Shown here piece by piece: positions 7,409-13,704 of a stretch of 22,569 bases of DNA. Source of the DNA: Actinomycetota bacterium (GTDB lineage Bacteria > Actinomycetota > Acidimicrobiia > Acidimicrobiales > AC-25); contig VAXF01000096.1 of the NCBI GenBank assembly GCA_005888395.1, positions 1 through 22,569 of the forward strand, written 5' to 3'. Every line of letters begins with the position of its first letter. Within the stretch, counting starts at the first letter, position 1. Made by a program: the position numbers and the translations under genes. Below the pieces are notes generated by a model. That model was not told the origin of the DNA and made no database searches. It worked only from the letters and a program-made list of their open reading frames with translations.

Positions 7409-8536
7409 TCAGCCCAGCGGTAGCGCCAGGGTGAAGCGGGCTCCGCCGTCGGGGTTGGCCTCGTAGGACAGCTCGCCGCCGTGGGCACGCGCGATGCCGC
7501 GCGAGATGAAGAGGCCGAGGCCGGTGCCGGGCGACTGCGCGCCGAGACGCGCGAACTTCCGGAACAGCTCGTGCTGGCGGTCGTCGGGAATCCCAGGGCC
7601 CTGGTCGACGACCGAGATGCGCGCCTGAGCGCCGACCACTTCCGCGTCGATGGCGATCACGGTGCCGTGGGGGCTGAACTTCGCCGCGTTGGCCATCAGG
7701 TTCGACAGCACCTGCCGAATGCGCACCGCGTCCACGGCCGTCTCGAGCGGCACGCCGGCGTCGACCTGGATCCGGTGGTCGCCCAGGAGCGGCGCGAGGT
7801 CGCTGACGCTCTCGCGGACGAGCTCCGAGAGGTCGGTGTGCGACTTGGTGAGAAGCAGCTGTCCCCGTTGCACGGCGCGGGCGTCGGCGAAGCTCTGGAT
7901 GAGCGCGTTGAGCTGCACGACACCGCGTACGATCGACCCAGCGCTCCTGACGATCGTCGTGTGGTCGAGACGGTCGATGTGTTCCTCGAGCGTCTCGGCG
8001 TAGCCGCGGATCACCATCATCGGCGTGCGGAGCTCGTGGATCATGAACGACATGAGCTCCTCGAGGGTGCCCTCGCTCTCGTCGGCCTCGTTCTCCAGAA
8101 TCGTGGCCGTGATCGGCTCCTCGGCCGGCTCGGGCACCGGCGCCCCGCACAGCCTCCTGATGATCTGGGCGATCACGCGGACCGGCTGGCCCTTCTCGAC
8201 GAAACGGTCGGCTCCCAGGCTGAGCGCCTGGTCGCGCAGCTCGGCGCCGCTGAACCCGGACAGCACCATGATCTTCGTCGCGGGCGCACGGCGGCGAATG
8301 GCGGTGATCGCCTGGAAGCCGTCCATCTGCGGCATCGCCAGGTCGAGGATGACGAGGTCGGGAAGCAACGACACCGTCTGCTCGACCGCGTCGTAGCCGT
8401 TGTCGGCCTCGGCCACCACGTCGAAGCCGTCCATCAGGTCGAGGCTCATCCGCAGGAGCTGCCGGACCTCCGCCGTGTCGTCGGCGATGAGGAGGCGAAG
8501 CGGTGGTCCGACGGGATCGGCCTTCACGTCGGTCAC
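7409..8536 (-). CDS. hybrid sensor kinase: receiver domain then histidine kinase
   Basis: This 375-aa cytoplasmic protein has the order REC-HisKA-HATPase_c. The receiver domain (about residues 12-130) has acidic pair D19/D20, phospho-acceptor D65 in LVILDLAMP, S93 and K115. The H box is FMIHELRTP with H167. The ATPase domain has the N box NLMANAAKF (N283), G1 DQGPGIPD (311-318) and G2 GTGLGL (337-342). All catalytic residues are present. There is no membrane segment or PAS/GAF sensor domain, so the input is probably phosphotransfer to the N-terminal receiver. No separate response regulator is adjacent. The start is GTG 8536, preceded at 6 nt by AACGAT, a weak -10 match. It is convergent with the P450 gene (3 bp between stops) and divergent from the MFS gene. 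Confidence 0.92.
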   Translation of the reverse strand: MTDVKADPVGPPLRLLIADDTAEVRQLLRMSLDLMDGFDVVAEADNGYDAVEQTVSLLPDLVILDLAMPQMDGFQAITAIRRRAPATKIMVLSGFSGAELRDQALSLGADRFVEKGQPVRVIAQIIRRLCGAPVPEPAEEPITATILENEADESEGTLEELMSFMIHELRTPMMVIRGYAETLEEHIDRLDHTTIVRSAGSIVRGVVQLNALIQSFADARAVQRGQLLLTKSHTDLSELVRESVSDLAPLLGDHRIQVDAGVPLETAVDAVRIRQVLSNLMANAAKFSPHGTVIAIDAEVVGAQARISVVDQGPGIPDDRQHELFRKFARLGAQSPGTGLGLFISRGIARAHGGELSYEANPDGGARFTLALPLG

Positions 8537-8542
8537 GGCGAC

Positions 8543-8548
8543 ATCGTT
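8543..8548 (-). promoter_or_regulatory. possible -10 of the hybrid kinase gene
   Basis: AACGAT on the minus strand sits 6 nt before GTG 8536. It keeps A2 and T6 but not T1, so it is a weak match, listed because the spacing equals that of the better examples here. Confidence 0.3.
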
Positions 8549-8568
8549 GCACAGGCGAGCCGGATCAC

Positions 8569-8574
8569 TAGCCT
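8569..8574 (+). promoter_or_regulatory. -10 element of the MFS gene (leaderless)
   Basis: TAGCCT is followed by the 6-nt spacer CAGCGG and GTG 8581. No Shine-Dalgarno sequence is present. It faces away from the kinase promoter 20 bp to the left. Confidence 0.5.
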
Positions 8575-8580
8575 CAGCGG

Positions 8581-9864
8581 GTGGCGCGCCGCCGTGTGTT
8601 CGTCGACGTCACGCCGCTCCGCGAATCTCGCGACTACCGCTACCTGTACTTCGGGCAGATGGTGTCGTTCCTCGGCCGCCAGCTGACCGTGGTCGCCGTG
8701 CCGTACCAGGTCTTCAAGATCACTGGCTCGTCGTTCGACGTGGGCATGGTCGGTTTGGTCTCGCTCGGGCCACTCGTGGTGCTCTCGTTGGCGGGCGGCG
8801 CCATCGCCGACTCCGTCGACCGGCGCAAGCTCCTGATCGTCACCCAGGTGGCGCTGGCGGCCACCAGCGTGGGTCTCGCGCTCAACGCGGAACGCGACAG
8901 CCCGGCGCTCTGGCCGCTGTTCGTGCTCACCGCGCTGGCGGCGGGTCTCTCGGGGATCGACCTGCCCACGCGCACCGCGGCGCTCCCGAACCTGATCCGG
9001 CGCGAGCAGCTCCCGGCCGCCGCCGCGCTCGGCCAGATCCTGATCCAGACCGGCCAGGTCGCCGGGCCCGCCGTCGCCGGCCTGGTCATCGCCCGCCTGA
9101 GCCTCGCCGACGCCTACTGGTTCGACGTGGCCACCTTCGGCGCCGCCCTCTTCGCCCTGCTGCAGATGCGCCCGCTGCCCCCCGAGGGCGGCGGCACCCG
9201 AGCCGGGTTCGGCTCGGTACGCGAGGGCCTGCGGTATCTGCGCGGACGGCGTGTGCTCCAGAGCATCTTCTGGATCGACGTCGACGCCATGGTGTTGGGA
9301 ATGCCCCGCGCCGTGTTCCCCGCGCTCGGCACCAATGTCTTCCACGGCGGCGCGTCGGCCGTCGGGCTGTTGTACGCGGCGCCTGGCGCGGGCGCGCTCG
9401 TCGGTGCGGTCACCACCGGCTGGGTCGGCTCGGTCCGGCGCCAGGGACGCGCCGTGATCGTGGCGGTCGTCGCGTGGGGAATCGCGATCGTGGCCTTCGG
9501 CTTCACCCGGTGGCTTCCCGCCGCGCTGTTGTTCCTCGCGCTCGCGGGTGCGGCCGACGTCGTGTCGGCGGTCTTCCGCGGCACGATCCTCCAGACGACG
9601 GTGCCGGACGCGCTGCGCGGCCGCTTGTCGGCGATCAACATCGCCGTCGTCACGGGCGGCCCCCGGCTGGGGGATGCCGAGGCAGGTGTGGTCGCGGCCG
9701 CGGCCGGGCTCCGGTTCTCGGTCGTCTCCGGTGGCCTCGGGTGCGTCCTGGGTGTCGCCCTGCTGAGCCGGTTGTTCCCGGAGCTCGATCGCCACACGGC
9801 GCCGGTCGGCGGCGCTCCCCCCACAACTACACTCGATCCATCGGTCGAGGCGGAGGGGGAGTAG
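8581..9864 (+). CDS. MFS transporter (EntS/DHA3-like exporter)
   Basis: This 427-aa integral membrane protein has about 10-12 hydrophobic helices. The start (PLRESRDYRYLYFGQMVSFLG) and the first cytoplasmic loop with motif A (GGAIADSVDRRKLL, about residues 78-91) are typical of the MFS group that includes the enterobactin exporter EntS and macrolide exporters. Another family feature is GIDLPTRTAALPNLI near 126-140. Transport is expected to be proton-driven efflux across the inner membrane; the substrate is unknown. GTG 8581 is supported by TAGCCT 6 nt upstream. The stop lies 2 bp before the citrate synthase start, and the last 40 bp of this gene probably carry the citrate synthase promoter. 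The C-terminal tail is Pro/Thr-rich and hydrophilic. Confidence 0.9.
   Translation: MARRRVFVDVTPLRESRDYRYLYFGQMVSFLGRQLTVVAVPYQVFKITGSSFDVGMVGLVSLGPLVVLSLAGGAIADSVDRRKLLIVTQVALAATSVGLALNAERDSPALWPLFVLTALAAGLSGIDLPTRTAALPNLIRREQLPAAAALGQILIQTGQVAGPAVAGLVIARLSLADAYWFDVATFGAALFALLQMRPLPPEGGGTRAGFGSVREGLRYLRGRRVLQSIFWIDVDAMVLGMPRAVFPALGTNVFHGGASAVGLLYAAPGAGALVGAVTTGWVGSVRRQGRAVIVAVVAWGIAIVAFGFTRWLPAALLFLALAGAADVVSAVFRGTILQTTVPDALRGRLSAINIAVVTGGPRLGDAEAGVVAAAAGLRFSVVSGGLGCVLGVALLSRLFPELDRHTAPVGGAPPTTTLDPSVEAEGE
9828..9833 (+). promoter_or_regulatory. probable -10 of the CBS-citrate synthase gene
   Basis: TACACT lies inside the 3' end of the MFS gene. A start near 9840 would leave a leader of about 27 nt containing the purine-rich Shine-Dalgarno sequence GGAGGGGGA (9852-9860) before ATG 9867. 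This makes it one of the few genes here with a conventional leader. Read-through from the MFS gene is also possible. Confidence 0.4.
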
Positions 9865-9866
9865 CG

Positions 9867-11414
9867 ATGGCGGATGGGGCCAAGGTACGCACCGTCGCCG
9901 ACATCATGAGCTCGCCGCCGGTCACGGCGACGCCGTCGGAGACGATCGCGGTGGCAGCCAGCCGCATGCGAGAGGAGAAGGTCGGGTCCGTCGTCGTGGT
10001 CGACGGCACCCGCCCGATCGGCATCCTCACCGAGCGCGACCTCGTGCGCTTCGGTGCGTCCGGTGCCGACGGGTCGGCGTCGAAGGTCTCGGAGTGGATG
10101 ACCGAAGACCCCGACACGGTCGCACCCGAGGTCGAGGTCGTCGACGCGTGGAAGAGCCTCGCCGAGCACGGGTACCGGCACATCCCCGTCGTGAGCAACG
10201 GCGAGCTGGTCGGCATCGTGTCGATGCGCGACCTCATGCGCATCTCGCAGATCCAGCCCGTCACCCACCCCGGGCACCTCGAGGCGCCCAAGGGCCTCGA
10301 AGGCGTCGTGGTCGCGGAGACGTCGGTCGGCGACGTCCGCGGCCAGGAGGGCTTCTACCACTATCGCCAGTACTCGGCCGTCGAGCTGGCCGAGAAGCGG
10401 ACGCTCGAGGACGTCTGGCACCTGCTGTTCGAGGGCGAGCTGCCGACCAAGGCGGAGCGCCAGGCCTTCATCGACGAGATCCGGCCCTTGCGCGAGCTGC
10501 CCGCGGGTGTACGCGGACTGCTGCCGGCGATCGCCACCGCGGGCGAGCACTTCCTTCCGCTCGACGCGCTGCGCACGGCCTACTCGCTCACCACCTACGC
10601 CCTCGACTTCAAGCCGTCGCTCGACGTCGATGCCGCGACGCTGCGCGGCGACGCGATGCGCACATGCGCCGTGATCCCGACGCTGCTGATGGCGCTCTAC
10701 CGCCTCAACCGCGGGCTCGAGCCCATCCCACCGCACCCCGACCTGGCGTACTCGGCCAACTACCTCTACATGTTGACGGGCGAGGTGCCCGACCCCCAGC
10801 ACGCTCGTGCCGTCGAGCAGTACCAGATATCGACCATCGACCACGGCTTCAACGCGTCGACCTTCACGGCGCGCGTCATCACGTCGACGGGCGCTGATCT
10901 CGGGTCGGCGATCGTGGGTGCGATCGGCGCGCTCTCAGGCCCGCTGCACGGCGGCGCACCGAGCCGGGCGCTCGACATGCTCGACGCGATCGGCAAACCC
11001 GAGAACGCCGACGCGTGGATCCGTGACGCGGTCGAGCACGGCAGGCGCATCATGGGGTTCGGGCACCGCGTCTACAAGACCGACGACCCGCGCTCGCTCC
11101 TGCTGCGCAGCGTCGCCGAGCGCCTCGGCGGCGAGATGACCGAGTTCGCCAAGAAGGTCGAGCGAACTGTCGTCGATGTGCTGGCCGAGCTCAAGCCCGG
11201 CCGCAACCTCTACACAAACGTCGAGTTCTACGCGGGCGTGGTGATGGACAAGTGCGGCATCCCGCGTGAGATGTTCACACCCACGTTCGCGTCGAGCCGC
11301 GCCATCGGGTGGAGCGCGCACGTGCTCGAGCAGGCGGCCGACAATCGCCTGATACGGCCGAGCGCCCGCTACGACGGCCCCCCTCCGCCCCAGCCCGTTC
11401 CCGACCCCGAGTAG
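9867..11414 (+). CDS. citrate synthase / methylcitrate synthase with N-terminal CBS-domain pair
   Basis: This 515-aa fusion has two CBS domains followed by a full citrate synthase domain. CBS1 is at about residues 8-62 (VADIMSSPPVT to IGILTERDLVRF) and CBS2 at about 73-127 (VSEWMTEDPDT to LVGIVSMRDLMRI). The synthase domain (about 140-505) condenses acetyl-CoA with oxaloacetate, or propionyl-CoA in methylcitrate synthases. Active-site blocks are DHGFNAST (H326), GPLHGG (H361), GFGHRVY (H400) and NVEFYAG, with E453 where pig and E. coli enzymes have the catalytic Asp. The end, RLIRPSARYDGPPPPQPVP, is typical of actinobacterial enzymes. CBS pairs usually bind adenine nucleotides, so allosteric energy control is inferred. 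ATG 9867 has the strong Shine-Dalgarno sequence GGAGGGGGA. A GNAT gene follows after 10 bp. Confidence 0.93.
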   Translation: MADGAKVRTVADIMSSPPVTATPSETIAVAASRMREEKVGSVVVVDGTRPIGILTERDLVRFGASGADGSASKVSEWMTEDPDTVAPEVEVVDAWKSLAEHGYRHIPVVSNGELVGIVSMRDLMRISQIQPVTHPGHLEAPKGLEGVVVAETSVGDVRGQEGFYHYRQYSAVELAEKRTLEDVWHLLFEGELPTKAERQAFIDEIRPLRELPAGVRGLLPAIATAGEHFLPLDALRTAYSLTTYALDFKPSLDVDAATLRGDAMRTCAVIPTLLMALYRLNRGLEPIPPHPDLAYSANYLYMLTGEVPDPQHARAVEQYQISTIDHGFNASTFTARVITSTGADLGSAIVGAIGALSGPLHGGAPSRALDMLDAIGKPENADAWIRDAVEHGRRIMGFGHRVYKTDDPRSLLLRSVAERLGGEMTEFAKKVERTVVDVLAELKPGRNLYTNVEFYAGVVMDKCGIPREMFTPTFASSRAIGWSAHVLEQAADNRLIRPSARYDGPPPPQPVPDPE

Positions 11415-11424
11415 GTCACTCGAG

Positions 11425-11868
11425 GTGGCCGCGGTCACGGTCGAGGTGGCCGGGGAGGTCACCCCCGATCTCGTTGCCGCTTTCGAACGGCTCGTGCCGC
11501 AGCTCTCGCGGTCGTCCCCGCCCCCTGATGCCGGCACCCTTGCCGCGGTCGTGGCCAACCCGTCGAACACCGTCTTCGTCGCGCGCAGCGGCGACCAGAC
11601 CATCGTCGGGACGCTCACGCTCGTCGTCTTCCGCATCCCGACCGGGGCGCGCGCCTGGATCGAGGACGTGGTCGTCGACGAGTCGGCGCGCGGTCAGGGT
11701 GCGGCGAGCGCGCTGACAAATGCCGCCGTGGCCCGGGCCGCCGAGCTGGGCGTCCGCACCGTCGACCTCACGTCGCGGCCGTCGCGCGAGGACGCCAACC
11801 GCCTCTACCAGAAGCTCGGGTTCGTGAAGCGCGAGACCAACGTCTACCGGTACGACGTCCCTGGCTGA
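11425..11868 (+). CDS. GNAT family N-acetyltransferase
   Basis: This 147-aa single-domain acetyltransferase uses acetyl-CoA. The acetyl-CoA-binding motif A is clear: WIEDVVVDESARGQGAASAL (about residues 78-97), where R-G-Q-G-A is the pyrophosphate loop. The C-terminal NRLYQKLGFVKRETNVYRY block is the standard GNAT beta-bulge end. The acceptor substrate cannot be predicted. GTG 11425 lies 10 bp after the citrate synthase stop with no separate promoter visible, so the two are probably one transcript. An enzyme that uses acetyl-CoA downstream of citrate synthase could be a protein-lysine acetyltransferase, but nothing in the sequence shows that. Confidence 0.87.
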   Translation: MAAVTVEVAGEVTPDLVAAFERLVPQLSRSSPPPDAGTLAAVVANPSNTVFVARSGDQTIVGTLTLVVFRIPTGARAWIEDVVVDESARGQGAASALTNAAVARAAELGVRTVDLTSRPSREDANRLYQKLGFVKRETNVYRYDVPG

Positions 11869-11876
11869 GACGCGCG

Positions 11877-12092
11877 CTAGCGGCGGTGACGGGCGGCGAG
11901 GGCGCCGGCTGCGGCGCCGACGAGCGTCGCCACGGCGAGCGCCACCCACAACGGGGCCGTGAACTGGGGGACGATGAAGCGGATCTTCGTGCGCCGGGTG
12001 TTCTCGAAGATGAACACCACCAGGAGCACCACGAGCACCAGCGCCGCGATCAGCCGCGGGTGCATCGTGGGCTCGCGATCGCGGTCGGGCAC
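11877..12092 (-). CDS. small LapA-domain (DUF1049) membrane protein
   Basis: This 71-aa protein has two membrane helices, LIAALVLVVLLVVFIFENT and PLWVALAVATLVGAAAGAL, separated by a short basic loop (RRTKIRFIVPQFTA), and ends with an Arg-rich tail. That layout is the LapA/DUF1049 domain, widespread in bacterial inner membranes and named from E. coli LapA, which takes part in controlling lipopolysaccharide assembly. The role in actinobacteria is unknown. GTG 12092 was chosen because the acidic/basic N-terminus PDRDREPT resembles relatives and CAAGCT lies 6 nt upstream. ATG 12065 would give 62 aa with no obvious signal. It is convergent with the GNAT gene (8 bp between stops). Confidence 0.75.
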   Translation of the reverse strand: MPDRDREPTMHPRLIAALVLVVLLVVFIFENTRRTKIRFIVPQFTAPLWVALAVATLVGAAAGALAARHRR

Positions 12093-12098
12093 GCTTCC

Positions 12099-12104
12099 AG
12101 CTTG
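12099..12104 (-). promoter_or_regulatory. possible -10 of the LapA-domain gene
   Basis: CAAGCT on the minus strand, then the 6-nt spacer GGAAGC, then GTG 12092. It keeps A2 and T6. The spacer could also act as a weak ribosome-binding sequence. Confidence 0.3.
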
Positions 12105-12176
12105 CCAGGTGAGGGTCCGAAATGGGCCAACCGGGCTATGGACGTCACTTCTCCCCTTCTCCACCATCGGGACCTG

Positions 12177-12764
12177 ATGGGTGACATCGAGGCGACGCCG
12201 CTCGCGCCCTGGGACTGCCCGCGCTGCGGTCACCACAACGTCGAGCGGAGCTGTGGCTTCTGCCGCTACCGCTACGACCCCGGGGCGCCACCCGTCGAGG
12301 CGTTGGCCGCAACGCCCGCGGCGCCGGCGCCCGAGACGACCATGCCGCCCGCGCCCCGGTCGTGGCCACCGGCGCGGCTGATAGGCGCCTTCGTGCTCCT
12401 CGGGCGCGGCGGGCACTCGTACCCGGCTCGTTGGGACCCGCGCGTCGCCGACGTCGTCAACTACGTCGCCGGCGCGCGCGGCCTCACGTTCGAGCACCCG
12501 GTGCCGGTCGACTTCCTCAGCGTGCCCGCGTACCGGAAGATCGCGAGCACAAGCGCGCAGGGACTGTCGCCCAAGGAGCGGCAACAGCTGCAGCACGCGG
12601 TGGAGACGTTGCGGGCCCTCGGGCTCGTCAGCGGCAAGGTCGACCTTCTCAAGCAGCTCAACACGTTGACCGGCGAGGGCACGCTCGCGTTCTACGACGA
12701 CACCCACAAGCGGGTGCGGGTGAGAGGCACGGCTGTCACCCCGGCCCTGCGCGTCACGCTCGCC
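12177..12764 (+). pseudogene. zinc-ribbon metallopeptidase-like protein, N-terminal part (frame broken)
   Basis: The N-terminus has a zinc ribbon, C14-P-R-C17 and C26-G-F-C29, then a Pro/Ala-rich linker and a hydrophobic run (LIGAFVLL, about residues 69-76) that is too short for a sure membrane helix. A conserved extracytoplasmic-type region follows: RWDPRVADVVNYVAGARGL, FEHPVPVDFLS, and TLTGEGTLAFYDDTHKRVRVRG. The region ends at RVTLA (codon 12762-12764), where the peptidase motif HELTH should begin. Only GACC remains before the second His, so the frame is lost. The frame itself stays open to 13025, but that sequence has no family similarity. ATG 12177 puts the zinc ribbon close to the N-terminus; ATG 12138 is also in frame. 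Neither has a clear Shine-Dalgarno sequence. Its right-hand partner is listed separately. Confidence 0.65.
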
Positions 12765-12768
12765 GACC

Positions 12769-13662
12769 CACGTGCTCCAGGACCAGCACTTCGGACTGTC
12801 GAAGATCCGCGGGGGCGACAACAGCGGTCGGGCCGACGCGTACCGCGCTCTGGCCGAGGGCGACGCCGATCGCATCGAGCAGAAGTACGTCGACACCCTC
12901 AGCGCGGCCGACAAGGCCTCCTACGATGCCAGTCACGCCACCGATGTGAACCAAGCGACGAGCAAGGAGGCCTCGGTACCGCCGGCTCTCGTGTCGTTCT
13001 TCGCCGCGCCGTACGCGCTCGGTGACCAGTTCGTCGACTCGATCGACCAGGCACGTGGCGGCAGCGGGGTCGACGCCGCCTTCCGGAACCCGCCGCACAG
13101 CGAGAAGCCGTTGCTGGACCCCTTCGTGTACCCCGCGGGCGACCGAGTGGTGAACGTCTCGCGCCCGAAGCTCGCGTCCGGGGAGAAGCGCGTCGACAAG
13201 GGCGACTTCGGCGCGGTCGCGTGGTACCTCGTGCTCGCGTCGCGGCTCGATCCGCACCGGGCGCTGGACGCGGTCGACGGCTGGGGCGGCGACGCGTACG
13301 TCGCCTTCAACCGGGCCCTCGGGTCGGTCATGTCGGACTGGGCGAAGGCCATGCCCGCCGGCGCGGCGCGCGTCACCGTCGGGGCCACGGTTGAGGTCGA
13401 GTCGTGCGACCCCGGTGCCAGCGCCGGCTCCTCGGGTCCGGCCGGGTCGGGCGACCTCCTCACCCTGCCGGCGACCCGCTCTGCCATCGCCGTCGGCGCC
13501 GTGAAGCAGGGCGCGACCGAGCGGGCGGCGGAGTGCTTCTCACACAAGGTGGTCGATCTGCTGACCATCCAGCAGCTGGACGCCTCGGACGCGGAGCTCG
13601 AGGCGTTGGGGCTGACCGCGAAGATCCGCGACGCCGCCCTCGCCTGTCGCGGCTCCGGCTAG
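12769..13662 (+). pseudogene. zinc-ribbon metallopeptidase-like protein, C-terminal part
   Basis: The frame resumes at the second His of the lost HExxH motif and continues HVLQDQHFGL, the sequence that normally follows HELTH in this group of actinobacterial predicted zinc proteases. Taken alone, GTG 12772 would give 296 aa. The region holds RADAYRALAEGDADRIEQKYV, a block FAAPYALGDQFVDSI typical of these proteins, and a Ser/Gly-rich segment around 13415-13455 before a Cys-containing C-terminal part (AAECFSHKVVDLLT). GC3 is high throughout, so both halves have evolved as coding sequence. With H and E of the motif missing, an intact peptidase site cannot form from the sequence as given. The stop is 42 bp before the sulfatase start. 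Confidence 0.65.
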
Positions 13663-13692
13663 GGGGCCGGGGGCGCCGCGGCGGCTCTGCTG

Positions 13693-13698
13693 CATACT
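13693..13698 (+). promoter_or_regulatory. -10 element of the sulfatase gene (leaderless)
   Basis: CATACT is followed by the 6-nt spacer GCCGGC and ATG 13705. It keeps A2 and T6, and no Shine-Dalgarno sequence is seen between it and the start. Confidence 0.45.
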
Positions 13699-13704
13699 GC
13701 CGGC

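Noticed and set aside
9114..10844. 576-aa antisense frame across the MFS and citrate synthase genes
   Set aside because: It spans two well-supported genes on the other strand, and its translation is Arg/Asp/Val-rich with no motif.
8581..11868. MFS, citrate synthase and GNAT as one dedicated functional operon
   Set aside because: Citrate synthase has its own likely -10 and Shine-Dalgarno sequence inside the MFS gene end, and an exporter has no clear link to citrate synthesis. Only the citrate synthase-GNAT link is kept as probable.
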